Counted from the stretch's first letter, positions 44,790-53,780 are shown. The stretch: 64,000 nt of DNA from Rossellomorea marisflavi (GCF_001274775.1 NZ_LGUE01000003.1:33580-97579); one strand, 5' to 3'. Notes: generated by a model from the letters alone, not told the origin. Translations and numbers: made by a program.

Positions 44790-46637
44790 ATGATCGGGAA
44801 AAAGATGGTGGCTGTGGTCTTTGCCCTCCTCATGCTTACCTTCGTGGCAAGCGTATATGTCCTTCCTGCCGTCGGACTCGAGGAGAAGGATACGTCCACC
44901 TCATACAAACAGACGGTCTTCAACGAGAGCAAGGTGGGGCGCGTCGATATCGAAATCGATGAAGACGACTGGGATGATCTTGTGGAAAACGCAACCAAGG
45001 AGGAATATAAGCGGGCGACCGTGACCGTCAATGGCAAAAAAGTTAGCGATGTGGCCATCAGGGCGAAGGGGAATTCTTCCCTGACGTCCGTTGCCAATAG
45101 TGACTCTGACCGGTACAGTCTGAAAATCGATTTCGATCATTATGACAGCTCGCAAAGCCTGTATGGCCTCAAGAAATTGAATTTGAACAATAACTATAGT
45201 GATTCGACGCAGATGAGGGAATTTGTTTCTTATGAAATGATGGAAGCGATGGGGATCGCGACGCCTGCCCACTCTTATATGTATGTGACCATCAACGGTG
45301 AAGACTACGGGCTTCTCCTTGGAGTCGAACAGGTGGACGAAACGTTCCTCGCAAGCGAGTTCGAATCCAATGACGGGTTCCTGTTCAAGCCGGATGGGGT
45401 CGGTTCCGATCTCAAATGGATCAGTGACGATCTAGATGATTACACGGGTGTCGAGCTGAAAACGAACGAGTCCAACAAAGATCAGTCGACATTCACCGAT
45501 ATGCTTGATGCCATCAACAACGGCGGTGACCTTGAGGAGTATCTCGATGTTGATGAAATGCTCCGCTATTTTGCCGTCAATACAGCGCTCGTCAACCTTG
45601 ATAGCTATCAGGGGCAGATGAAGCACAACTATTATCTCTATGAAAAGGATGGGACCTTCTCCATCATCCCTTGGGATTATAATATGTCCTTCGGAGGCTT
45701 CGGCGTCGGAATGGGCGGAAGAGGCAATGAGGGAGAGAAAGACCTGGTGGACGGGGAACAAGCTGAAGAGCCTGGCAACCAAGCTGCCGATCAGAACGGT
45801 GCTCCTCAAGGTAACGACAAGCGCGGCATGGGTGGGGGGATGATGACGAGTCAGCTCATCACCGACTCTGCCATCGACTTCAGCGTGAGCGAACCCGTTG
45901 CCAATACGACCCTTGAAGAACGTCCACTGCTCAATGCCCTCCTTTCCAACTCAGAGTACAAGGAGAAATATGAAGAGTACTTGAAGACATTTGCCGAGGA
46001 GATCTTCACAGAGGAGCGCGTATCCGAGATCACGAACAATCTTGCATCGATCCTCACTACTTATGTCGAGAGTGACCCGACCAAGTTCTTCACAACGGAT
46101 GAATTCCTGAAAGGCGTTTCCGGCGACGAAAGCCTGGCAGAATTCACAAAGCTGAGATCCGAGTCGATCCTTGAGCAGCTGTCCGGCGAACGGACGGTTG
46201 AAAGCCAGGCGGGATCCAGCAGTCAGGGGCAGGGAGCTCCGAATGGCGGGCAGGGTAATCCAGCAGCAGGAAATGAGCAGGATGCGAACCAGGAGAATCC
46301 CGCGGCAGATGACAATGCCCCTCAAAATGGAGCGCCGGCAGGAAATGAACAGGACGGTGCGCAGGCTCCTCCGGCCCAAGGGGGGCAAAATGGTGCTCCT
46401 CCTGATGCAGGGAACGGCGGACAGGGAGAGCCACCTGAAGGGTTCGATCCTGCCGATAGACCTGATGGATTCAACCCCGGGGATGGTCCCGGTGGAGGAG
46501 GACCACAAGGGAACGGAGCACAGGGAGAAGCCGTTGATTCGACGGCGGCCCTCACAGTGAGCGGAATCTCCGTAGCCGTTCTCCTGCTTGGCCTCGGTGC
46601 AGCATGGCGTTTTAGAAGAAGACGCGGCTTCCGTTGA
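44790..46637 (+). CDS. CotH-kinase-family surface protein
   Basis: A 615-residue secreted or membrane-anchored protein. It has an N-terminal signal/anchor (residues 5-25), a CotH-like atypical kinase domain (about 60-370, with KGNSSLTS, KKLNLNNNY, MREFVSYEMMEAMGIATPAHSY and IIPWDYNMSFGG holding the likely metal-binding Asp), a Gln/Gly/Asn/Pro-rich low-complexity stretch (about 470-590) and a C-terminal membrane helix followed by Arg-rich RRRRGFR. CotH phosphorylates spore-coat proteins in B. subtilis; with the C-terminal anchor this one more likely works at the cell surface. Start behind GGAGGTGGAGGG. Confidence 0.85.
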   Translation: MIGKKMVAVVFALLMLTFVASVYVLPAVGLEEKDTSTSYKQTVFNESKVGRVDIEIDEDDWDDLVENATKEEYKRATVTVNGKKVSDVAIRAKGNSSLTSVANSDSDRYSLKIDFDHYDSSQSLYGLKKLNLNNNYSDSTQMREFVSYEMMEAMGIATPAHSYMYVTINGEDYGLLLGVEQVDETFLASEFESNDGFLFKPDGVGSDLKWISDDLDDYTGVELKTNESNKDQSTFTDMLDAINNGGDLEEYLDVDEMLRYFAVNTALVNLDSYQGQMKHNYYLYEKDGTFSIIPWDYNMSFGGFGVGMGGRGNEGEKDLVDGEQAEEPGNQAADQNGAPQGNDKRGMGGGMMTSQLITDSAIDFSVSEPVANTTLEERPLLNALLSNSEYKEKYEEYLKTFAEEIFTEERVSEITNNLASILTTYVESDPTKFFTTDEFLKGVSGDESLAEFTKLRSESILEQLSGERTVESQAGSSSQGQGAPNGGQGNPAAGNEQDANQENPAADDNAPQNGAPAGNEQDGAQAPPAQGGQNGAPPDAGNGGQGEPPEGFDPADRPDGFNPGDGPGGGGPQGNGAQGEAVDSTAALTVSGISVAVLLLGLGAAWRFRRRRGFR

Positions 46638-46657
46638 GTCCATGACAAGCAATATCC

Positions 46658-46686
46658 TTTACCGTCTCGTCCGAAACCCGTATAAT
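46658..46686 (+). promoter_or_regulatory. Sigma-A promoter before the FUSC gene
   Basis: TTTACC (46658-46663), 17 bp and TATAAT (46681-46686). Transcription would start near 46693 and meet a terminator about 30 nt later. Confidence 0.6.
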
Positions 46687-46721
46687 TAAAAGAATAAACT
46701 ATTCGCGATGACACCTATACT

Positions 46722-46761
46722 AAGTAACCGGATAGCCCTCTGCGGCTCTGGTTACTTTTTT
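46722..46761 (+). terminator. Terminator/attenuator between cotH and the FUSC gene
   Basis: AAGTAACC / GGTTACTT with an inner AGCC/GGCT helix, then a T-run. It may end the VTC-DUF4956-CotH transcript, or attenuate transcripts from the promoter just upstream. Confidence 0.7.
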
Positions 46762-46815
46762 GTTAGGGTGGGTACGATAAAAAGGATTATAATCGCAGGA
46801 CGAGTAAAGGGTTTG

Positions 46816-49008
46816 ATGACAATGAGACAACTACATCGACAACATATATGGCTTGGACGCTTCCTCGCTTCCGATCCCGGGAGGAAAAGGCTGCAGCAGG
46901 CAGGCAAGACGACGCTGAGCCTCATGACTTCGGTATTCATCACATTATTCCTACTGAAACTGAATGAGTATCCGTCCATCACACCTGCCATCGTTTCAGG
47001 AATGGTGGGAATGTTCGGTGTCCTGATCGTATTGGATGACACGGACAGGAAGAAGAAAGTGACGCTGCTATGCATCGCCGTTTCAGTGGCAGGCGGGATC
47101 ACCGTCGGTTCCCTGTTCAGCCATCATCCGTATGCCGTCAACATTTTCCTCGTGGCGGCCATGTTCAGCGCCTTTTATTTCTCCCGCTTCGCCGTCCGCT
47201 ACTTTTCCATCGGGATGGCCTCTTTCATGTCGATCTACTTTTCATCCGTTCTGAAGCTCGACGCATCGCATCTGCTCTGGTTCTATATCGGTATCGCGAT
47301 CGGGACGCTCAGTGCCTACATGTATCAGTTCCTTCTATTCAAAAGTTCTTCCTACGTATTGAAAAGGAGCCTGATTTCGTTCCATATCCAGTCGAATCTG
47401 ACATTCACCATCCTGTTGAAGGCAATGGAAGATCCAAAAAGCAGTGAGAAGAGGAAGAAAAGTCTCGATCGAAACGTACGTAAATTGAATGAGTATGCGC
47501 GGACGCTGTCGGGTGATATCAATGAAAGTGACCTCAAGGAGCTGTACCCAGGAATTGACGTTTCTGAACTCAGGCTCTACGTCTTCGACGCGGAAATGCT
47601 GATCCAGACCCTATCGGATTCATTGAAGAAGCTGAAGGAGCTGAAGGCGTTCGAGCAGGACGAGATCCGCCAGCTATTGATGCGTGTCATCCGTTCACTT
47701 CGTGATGCCGATGTCCTGGCACAGGACTATGAACCGAAGACACTGGAAGAAACCGAACGTGCTCTTCAGGAGCTGCGCTTGATGCTGACGAATGTCCTGA
47801 AGGATCAAGAGGATCTTCCGAGATGGATCTATCTTCTGCGCCGTATCGAGTCCATCTCGAATCACGTCCTTCAGGCAGCCCTTACGATCCAGGAAGCCTT
47901 GAAGGGAGAACGGGAAGTCCCTACTGAAAAGGAAGAGGATGAATCGGAAGAAGAAGAGAAGGAAGACGAAGAAGAGTCAAAAGGGTTGAAGCCGTCGACG
48001 AGAAAAGCAATCCAGGCATTGATTGCAGGGATTCTTGCCATCGTGGCAGGTGAACTGATCGCCCCCGCCCAGCCGTACTGGGTGCTGTTGACGACATTCA
48101 TCATCATGATCGGTACTGAGACGGTGGGAAGAACCTACCTGAAGGCGTTCCAGCGTTCATTCGGTACCGTCATCGGGGCACTCGTCGGATTCGGGGCCGC
48201 TACCCTTGTATCGGGAGTGAAGCCCCTTGAAGTGGGACTGCTTTTCCTGGCCCTTTTCCTATCATTCTACTTATTCCCCGTTTCCTATACGCTCATGAGC
48301 CTGTTCATCACCATGCTCATCGCCTTCATGTACGATATTCTCCTTGGCGGGATTTCTGTGGGGCTTATGGGGGCAAGGGTACTTGATACCATCATCGGCG
48401 CCTTCATTGCCCTGATCGTGTCGGCTTTCGTTTTTCCGAAGAAGACAAAGGCCAAGGTCACGGATACATTCGATGAGTTCTTCGAGGAGCTCGGGGAATA
48501 TGTGGAAAGCTATCTTTCTTCCTTCCTGAAAGAGAAGAAGAAGCCCCTTGCGGACCGGGCATTCGATCTCGACCACAAGGTTCAGGCGATCAAGGACGAA
48601 GCCCAGTCGATCCTTCAGCGCCCAGGGGCTATGACCAGGACGGGACTCGGACGGTGGATCACCGTCGTCATCGCCGTCAATTATTATGCGAAGCATCTGC
48701 TGGCTTCTTCCCACAGAAGGAATGAACCCTTCCCGGAAGAATTGCAGAAGGTGATCGGGGTGACAAGTGAGAAACTGACGCAGAACATCGAAGCGGTCCG
48801 ACTCATGATGAAGGATCCTTCCGCGCACTGCAGTCTCTGGGATCTCGCGGAAGAACGAAGGGAAATCGAAACCCAGGCCCCTGGTAGGTTGAAATCACAT
48901 ATTGATGTCATTCATCATGTGTACTATGTTTGGAAGATCAATCAGTCCATCGTTGCTCTCGGTGAAGAGCTTGGGGGAAAAGTGAATTCAGAAGAGGAAA
49001 AAGGGTGA
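46816..49008 (+). CDS. FUSC / aromatic-acid-exporter family membrane protein
   Basis: A 730-residue protein with two membrane blocks of five or six helices each (about residues 30-180 and 395-540). Between them lies a soluble helical region ending in a very acidic linker (about 370-392, almost all Glu/Asp/Lys). A second cytoplasmic helical domain follows the last helix. This is the layout of the FUSC/ArAE family (AaeB, YccS-like), thought to export aromatic or toxic acids. The start at 46816 follows AAAGGG. The stop codon lies inside the terminator stem. Confidence 0.8.
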   Translation: MTMRQLHRQHIWLGRFLASDPGRKRLQQAGKTTLSLMTSVFITLFLLKLNEYPSITPAIVSGMVGMFGVLIVLDDTDRKKKVTLLCIAVSVAGGITVGSLFSHHPYAVNIFLVAAMFSAFYFSRFAVRYFSIGMASFMSIYFSSVLKLDASHLLWFYIGIAIGTLSAYMYQFLLFKSSSYVLKRSLISFHIQSNLTFTILLKAMEDPKSSEKRKKSLDRNVRKLNEYARTLSGDINESDLKELYPGIDVSELRLYVFDAEMLIQTLSDSLKKLKELKAFEQDEIRQLLMRVIRSLRDADVLAQDYEPKTLEETERALQELRLMLTNVLKDQEDLPRWIYLLRRIESISNHVLQAALTIQEALKGEREVPTEKEEDESEEEEKEDEEESKGLKPSTRKAIQALIAGILAIVAGELIAPAQPYWVLLTTFIIMIGTETVGRTYLKAFQRSFGTVIGALVGFGAATLVSGVKPLEVGLLFLALFLSFYLFPVSYTLMSLFITMLIAFMYDILLGGISVGLMGARVLDTIIGAFIALIVSAFVFPKKTKAKVTDTFDEFFEELGEYVESYLSSFLKEKKKPLADRAFDLDHKVQAIKDEAQSILQRPGAMTRTGLGRWITVVIAVNYYAKHLLASSHRRNEPFPEELQKVIGVTSEKLTQNIEAVRLMMKDPSAHCSLWDLAEERREIETQAPGRLKSHIDVIHHVYYVWKINQSIVALGEELGGKVNSEEEKG

Positions 49009-49032
49009 GAGCATCTGCTCCCACCCTTTTTT
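48998..49032. terminator. Bidirectional terminator between FUSC and DUF4097 genes
   Basis: AAAAAGGGTG-GAGCA...TGCTC-CACCCTTTTTT forms a long stem with A and T tracts on both sides, between convergent genes. Confidence 0.88.
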
Positions 49033-49036
49033 GGGT

Positions 49037-49897
49037 TTACCGAATGATCATATCCCCGCTGGAGAGGTCTACATTGATGGAATGTTTTCCGGATCCTTTC
49101 GTTCCTTTTATGGAGCGTTCACTGCTTGTTTGATCCTTCAGTTTGATGGTGTTGAGGATATCTCCGCTTCCTGCCTTCCCGTTCAGTTTGAAGCTTGCGT
49201 CTTCAGGCAGATTAAGGTCCGCATCGCCGGATCCGACCGTGAAATCCACATCTCCAGAAAGCTTTGTCATGGATATCGACAGATCACCTGAAGAAACCGC
49301 TCCCTTCAAAGGCCCTTCATAGCCCGTCAGAAGCACATCCCCTGAGCCCATATCAACCGATCCTTCCCTGGTTTTGATATCCTTGCCGACAAAATCTCCG
49401 GATGACCCCTTATATGTGAAGGATCCGGTGTTGAAATTCCCGATTTTCATATCGCCTGAGCCGATCTCGGTCTTCAGGTCATCCATGGACATCACTTCGT
49501 CCGGTATGAAGATCAGTTCTCCTGAGCCGACCTCGATTTCCAGATTGTTTTCGTAGTTCTGAGGAAGAAATACAATCGTATCAAATTTTTTGCTGTTGAA
49601 GCCGATATAAAAGATAGGCTTCATTTTGACCTCAAGGTTGATTTCGTCTCCTTGATCTTCAAGGTTAACGGTGCCTTTTCCGTTGAACTCCACCCTGACT
49701 TCATCATCTTCCGTTGTTACGATCTTCGTATCTCCGCTTCCGAGCGACAAATGGATGAGCTTGGTTCCGTCGTTTACTTTTACACTGTCTGAGGTTTTCC
49801 CACCTTTGGCAAAAAGGGTGGTCCGATCATTCAAAATGAGGAAGATCGCACCTAATGCCAACAAAGCCACTACGATGGCGAATGCATTCTTTTTCAT
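49037..49897 (-). CDS. DUF4097 beta-strand repeat protein, membrane-anchored
   Basis: A 286-residue protein with an N-terminal signal anchor (residues 5-24) and an extracellular beta-helix-like region of repeated short strands. The recurring GSGD/SSGD motif (for example IEVGSGEL, TEIGSGDM, SSGDLSIS, GSGDADLN) is the signature of DUF4097/DUF4098 proteins, some of which act with cell-envelope stress systems such as LiaG. No partner gene lies beside it. The start at 49897 follows GGAGAGGG; the frame runs to 49954. Confidence 0.82.
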   Translation of the reverse strand: MKKNAFAIVVALLALGAIFLILNDRTTLFAKGGKTSDSVKVNDGTKLIHLSLGSGDTKIVTTEDDEVRVEFNGKGTVNLEDQGDEINLEVKMKPIFYIGFNSKKFDTIVFLPQNYENNLEIEVGSGELIFIPDEVMSMDDLKTEIGSGDMKIGNFNTGSFTYKGSSGDFVGKDIKTREGSVDMGSGDVLLTGYEGPLKGAVSSGDLSISMTKLSGDVDFTVGSGDADLNLPEDASFKLNGKAGSGDILNTIKLKDQTSSERSIKGTKGSGKHSINVDLSSGDMIIR

Positions 49898-50071
49898 GTT
49901 TCCCTCTCCTTGGTTCGTTTTTCCAATCTTTCTATAGTGTAAGTGGAGAACCATTATTCTGCAATGCGCCCCCGGATCAATTTTTTATCCGCCTCTGGTC
50001 TTAGTGGAGAGTTTGAACCCTGATGAAATGGGGGAGTATGCAGGATGAGAGGAAATGAAAGGTGGGAAACC

Positions 50072-50683
50072 ATGACGACGCATCGTGTGTTGGAACAGAC
50101 TTTTTATGAACAGCCGACGATTGAACTTGCCAAGTCCCTTCTCGGCTGCCTGATGGTGAAAGAAACGGAGGAAGGCACCGCATCGGGCTATATCGTCGAG
50201 ACAGAGGCGTATATGGGACCGAAGGATCGTGCAGCCCACAGCTACGGTAACAGGAGGACAAAACGGACTGAAGTGATGTTCGCGGAATCGGGTAGGATCT
50301 ATACGTATGTGATGCATACCCACTGTCTCGTCAATGTGGTGAGTGGGGGATCAGGGGTGCCGGAAGCGATCCTCATCCGTGCGGTTGAACCTGTAGATGG
50401 CCTGGAACTCATGGCCAGCCGGCGTGAAGGCCACTCCATGAAGAATTGGACGAGCGGTCCCGGCAAGCTGACCAAAGCCATGGGCATCACCATGGAAGAT
50501 TACGGTGGAAGCTTCCTTGAGCCTCCTTTGACTATTTGCGAAGGGTACCTGCCGGAAAGAATCGCCGAGGGTAAGCGGATCGGCATTGATAATAGCGGGG
50601 AAGCAAAGGATTATCCGTGGAGATTTTGGATCGAAGGGAATCCCTACGTATCAAAGGGTCGCGGGCAAAATTCAGAAAAATAG
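50072..50683 (+). CDS. 3-Methyladenine DNA glycosylase (AAG/Mpg family)
   Basis: A base-excision repair enzyme that removes alkylated purines such as 3-methyladenine. The 203-residue protein matches the AAG/MPG fold: ETEAYMGPKDRAAHSYGNRRT carries the catalytic Glu, with GRIYTYVMHTHCLVNVVSG and GPGKLTKAMGI following. Normal bacterial length. The start at 50072 (MTTHRVLEQ) follows AGGTGGGAA; an in-frame ATG also lies at 50045. Confidence 0.93.
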   Translation: MTTHRVLEQTFYEQPTIELAKSLLGCLMVKETEEGTASGYIVETEAYMGPKDRAAHSYGNRRTKRTEVMFAESGRIYTYVMHTHCLVNVVSGGSGVPEAILIRAVEPVDGLELMASRREGHSMKNWTSGPGKLTKAMGITMEDYGGSFLEPPLTICEGYLPERIAEGKRIGIDNSGEAKDYPWRFWIEGNPYVSKGRGQNSEK

Positions 50684-50714
50684 GAATAAATACCCCCATA
50701 AACTATTTCGTTTA

Positions 50715-50723
50715 TGGTATATT
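50715..50723 (+). promoter_or_regulatory. Extended -10 promoter of the riboswitch-EAL unit
   Basis: TGGTATATT, an extended -10 without a clear -35. Predicted start near 50730, immediately before the c-di-GMP-II aptamer. Confidence 0.45.
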
Positions 50724-50734
50724 TTACTTATATA

Positions 50735-50852
50735 ACCAACCTCACCGTCTATTGGGAAGGCGTTGAACCTGAATGTCCGATGGGCGCTTGCATTCAGGGG
50801 AGCCAGTAGCGCAACCGACCGCATATGAAGTCTATTTCTATGTGGTTTTTTT
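50735..50852 (+). promoter_or_regulatory. Class II cyclic di-GMP riboswitch with terminator
   Basis: GGGCGCTTG (50782-50790), 14 bases and AGTAGCGCAACCGACCGCA (50804-50822) reproduce the core of the c-di-GMP-II aptamer (consensus GGGCACUUG-N14-AGUAGUGCAACCGACCG) with identical spacing; the one change in each half (A to G, U to C) is covarying and keeps the GCGC pairing. Downstream, CCGCATA (50819-50825) pairs with TATGTGG (50839-50845) and seven T follow: an intrinsic terminator that shares bases with the aptamer 3' end. The riboswitch sits 40 nt before an EAL-domain gene. Confidence 0.88.
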
Positions 50853-50892
50853 GTACCTTGCTCAAAAAAATACAGAGAGATAAGGGGTCCTA

Positions 50893-51600
50893 ATGAATAT
50901 TTTCAGCATCTTTCAAGACGACTTGATCTATCACGAATTCCAGCCCTTGTACAGGCTTGGGCATCATCAGTCTCTCTATGCGTATGAGGGGCTCCTCCGC
51001 AATACGTTCAATCAGAATCCGGAGCACGTATTTCAAACGGCCATCAAAGCCAATATCCTGTATAAGCTTGACACCCTTTCCATCACAAAGGCGATGGAGA
51101 GCTTCGTGAATACCGGCCTCGACTGCAAGCTGTTCCTGAATATTTACATCACGACCATCCTGCATCCGAGTTTCCGTCATTACTTTGATCATCTGATGAA
51201 GACCCACCCTTCGATGGAAGGGAGGCTCGTCCTCGAAATCAACGAATCAAGTGCCGAAGAACTTTGGCAGAACCCCTTATTAAAACAGGCGTTGAAAGGG
51301 TTGAGGGAGTACGGGGTGTGGTATGCCATCGATGACTTCGGGCAGGGGACGTCTTCCATCAAGAAGTCCATGGAATATGAGCCCGAAGTGATCAAGCTTG
51401 ATCGCTATTTTGCCATGGATCTTGCTCAGGATCCCAAGAAGCAGCGATTTCTGTCGTTCTTCAGCCAGTTCTATTCCGAAGATACCCTCATCGTCCTCGA
51501 GGGGATCGAAAAGCAGGAAGACATGGAAGTCGCCCTTGAGATGGGGATCGCCATCGGGCAGGGCTATCACTTGGGCAGGCCGGGAAGATTGTTGGCCTGA
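50893..51600 (+). CDS. EAL-domain c-di-GMP phosphodiesterase
   Basis: A 235-residue stand-alone EAL protein that should hydrolyse c-di-GMP to pGpG. The residues for metal binding and catalysis are largely kept: YEGLLRN (EAL motif as EGL), LFLNIY, LEINESSAEE, YAIDDFGQGTSS, VIKLDRYF, VLEGIEKQED and GQGYHLGRP. No membrane or sensor domain is present. Control by the upstream c-di-GMP-II riboswitch makes a feedback loop on its own substrate. The ATG at 50893 follows AAGGGGTCC, a moderate site. Confidence 0.9.
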   Translation: MNIFSIFQDDLIYHEFQPLYRLGHHQSLYAYEGLLRNTFNQNPEHVFQTAIKANILYKLDTLSITKAMESFVNTGLDCKLFLNIYITTILHPSFRHYFDHLMKTHPSMEGRLVLEINESSAEELWQNPLLKQALKGLREYGVWYAIDDFGQGTSSIKKSMEYEPEVIKLDRYFAMDLAQDPKKQRFLSFFSQFYSEDTLIVLEGIEKQEDMEVALEMGIAIGQGYHLGRPGRLLA

Positions 51601-51615
51601 TCAAGGCGCTGGGTT

Positions 51616-51645
51616 AGGCAGGGCTTGTGCCTCTCCCTGTTTTTT
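51616..51645 (+). terminator. Terminator of the EAL gene
   Basis: CAGGG and CCCTG (with AGGCA/TGCCT inside) followed by six T. Confidence 0.6.
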
Positions 51646-51724
51646 ATTGACAGAAAATAAATTAAATTGAAAATTTTTGAAGAGGAGAGTAGGATATAGG
51701 AAAAAGAGAAAAAAGGGGATCCAT

Positions 51725-53719
51725 ATGAACAAATATGTTGCTGTACCGTTACGATTTATTTTGTACTACATATTGGGGATACTCGGAATCATGGGCGTGA
51801 GCGTCGCACCACAGGTTCTAAGTGAAAAAGGATTGTATAACTTCGTCGCTTTCATTGAAGAATTCCTCAAGTTCACCATCTATTTCGCCGATCCGGGAAA
51901 CTGGGAATATAACTACAAGGGACAAGTCGACTCACTTTTCAATGTCCTGTGGGAGCCTTATCTGTATTCCATGACCATCATTCTTGGAGCCATCGCCCTG
52001 GGCCTTGTGCTGGCGTTGATATTTGCCGTGATTACCTTTTTCCTCCCTACTCCGCTTTCTTCAACGCTGAAGAAAATCCTTAACTTCATGGAGTCGGTGC
52101 CGGATCTGCTATTTGCTTTCCTCCTGCAGCTATTTATCGTTTTCTTTTTCAAAAAATACGGCATCATGCTCATGGAATTCACAGAGTTTGATGGTGTGCA
52201 GATTTACGCGGCACCGATCTTCACCCTTGCCATCGTACCGATGGTCTCCTTCTTCAGGATCCTCCTCCTTGTCATGGAAGAGGAAATGGTGAAAGATCAC
52301 ATTGAATTCGCCAGGAGCAAAGGGCTATCAAGGAGCCGCATCCTCTTCTCGCATGTGATGAAGAATATCACACCAAGCTCCTTCTATCATGGGAAGCTCA
52401 TCATCTGGGGGACCCTGTCGAGTTTATTCATCATTGAAACCCTGTTTGATATGAAGGGGATCACCTTCTATATCACACAGGATTTCAGACCTGTCGTGAT
52501 TGCGTATGCCCTGATCCTTCTTTTCACTCCGTTCTTTTTTATCTATCAAGGAGTTTACCTGTGGATGAATCGGGCCGCCGTGACCGATGATTCCCACTAC
52601 CGGATCAAAAAGGACAAGGTCAAGTTCTCAGAATGGAAGATCTGGGGGTTCATCGCCACTTCGTGGAGGGCTTGGAAGGTGCACATGAAGAATCCGAAGT
52701 TTGCTGGAGGATTCATCATCATCTTCGGAATGATTGTGTATAGTTTCTGTCATTCCCTCTTCAAGGATGAACCTGTCAGCCAGCTTTACTATGTAAAGGA
52801 TGATGACGGCACTCTGATCAGTGTCCCGCCTCATGCGCCATCCGAGTTCATGGTGCTCGGATCAGACTACAACGGCTTCAGCATTTTGGACCAGCTTATC
52901 GTCGGAGCGAAATACACGCTCATCTTCGCCCTTGTTGTGGCACTGTTGCGGGTGATAGGCGGCTTCTATCTCGGGGTAGGCTATCACTTCTTCTTGAACG
53001 AACGCAGGAAGAACTGGGTGAACAGAATCGTGGATTCGATCCACTTCCTGCCGTTGAGCCTCATTGCGTATCTTCTATTAAGACCGGTGCTGTGGGGATT
53101 GACATTCGAAGGCTTCCAGCACTCCCTGTTTGAACGGCTCGTCTTCGAGGCCATCGTCCTGACGATCCTGGTGCTGCCCCTGACGATGGTTTTGATCGGC
53201 AATGAGTTGAAGCTGATCGGACAGCAGGACTTCGTCGTCTCGGCCAAGCTTCTTGGAGGGAGTAACCGCCACCTGCTCTGGACTCATCTGTTCCCGCATC
53301 TCGCGCCGAGGATGTTCATCCTGTTCGGGCAGCAGTTCATTCAAACGATGCTCATCCTGGTCCATATGGGGCTGTTCTATCTATTCCTTGGTGGAACCAT
53401 CGTATCAAGGGGACTCCTTCCCGATCCGCCGAAGTCGGCTACATTTGAATGGTCTGGGCTCATCAGTTCCTCCAAAGAGGCCTTGATGACCGAGAAATAT
53501 TGGATCGTATTATTCCCGCTCTTCGCCTTCATGATCGCCATCTTCGCCATGCAGCTCGTGGTCCAGGGCGTCAAGGAGATCCAGCAGGCCAAGGTCGGTG
53601 TAAGGGTGAATAAGAAACCGATCAAAGGATGGAAAAAGTGGAGTAAGAGTGAAAAGGCAAAGGTGAACCCGCCTCTTGAAGGAGACTTCACCTTGACGCA
53701 TCAGAACATCAAGGGATGA
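51725..53719 (+). CDS. Fused DppB-DppC-like ABC permease
   Basis: A 664-residue protein in which two oligopeptide/nickel-type permeases are joined. The first half (about residues 1-290) has about six helices and the EAA-like loop EEEMVKDHIEFARSKGLSRS; the second half (about 330-640) starts with a helix and extracellular stretch, as in DppC, and carries QQDFVVSAKLLGGSNRHLLW. The two are normally separate genes. No binding protein or ATPase gene is adjacent. The start at 51725 follows AAAAGGGGA. Confidence 0.82.
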   Translation: MNKYVAVPLRFILYYILGILGIMGVSVAPQVLSEKGLYNFVAFIEEFLKFTIYFADPGNWEYNYKGQVDSLFNVLWEPYLYSMTIILGAIALGLVLALIFAVITFFLPTPLSSTLKKILNFMESVPDLLFAFLLQLFIVFFFKKYGIMLMEFTEFDGVQIYAAPIFTLAIVPMVSFFRILLLVMEEEMVKDHIEFARSKGLSRSRILFSHVMKNITPSSFYHGKLIIWGTLSSLFIIETLFDMKGITFYITQDFRPVVIAYALILLFTPFFFIYQGVYLWMNRAAVTDDSHYRIKKDKVKFSEWKIWGFIATSWRAWKVHMKNPKFAGGFIIIFGMIVYSFCHSLFKDEPVSQLYYVKDDDGTLISVPPHAPSEFMVLGSDYNGFSILDQLIVGAKYTLIFALVVALLRVIGGFYLGVGYHFFLNERRKNWVNRIVDSIHFLPLSLIAYLLLRPVLWGLTFEGFQHSLFERLVFEAIVLTILVLPLTMVLIGNELKLIGQQDFVVSAKLLGGSNRHLLWTHLFPHLAPRMFILFGQQFIQTMLILVHMGLFYLFLGGTIVSRGLLPDPPKSATFEWSGLISSSKEALMTEKYWIVLFPLFAFMIAIFAMQLVVQGVKEIQQAKVGVRVNKKPIKGWKKWSKSEKAKVNPPLEGDFTLTHQNIKG

Positions 53720-53780
53720 TGTCCACCCGGCATGAAATCCGAAACGGAGGGACATGTTAAAGGAAAAGGAGTGATGAACG

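Noticed and set aside
46816-49008. Start of the FUSC gene at 46708
   Set aside because: The first 36 codons would run through the terminator hairpin and have no ribosome binding site.
50735-50852. Class I c-di-GMP (GEMM-I) riboswitch
   Set aside because: The GEMM-I tetraloop/receptor elements and its GGGCAAACC and GGUAGGUAGCGG boxes are absent; the class II core fits exactly.
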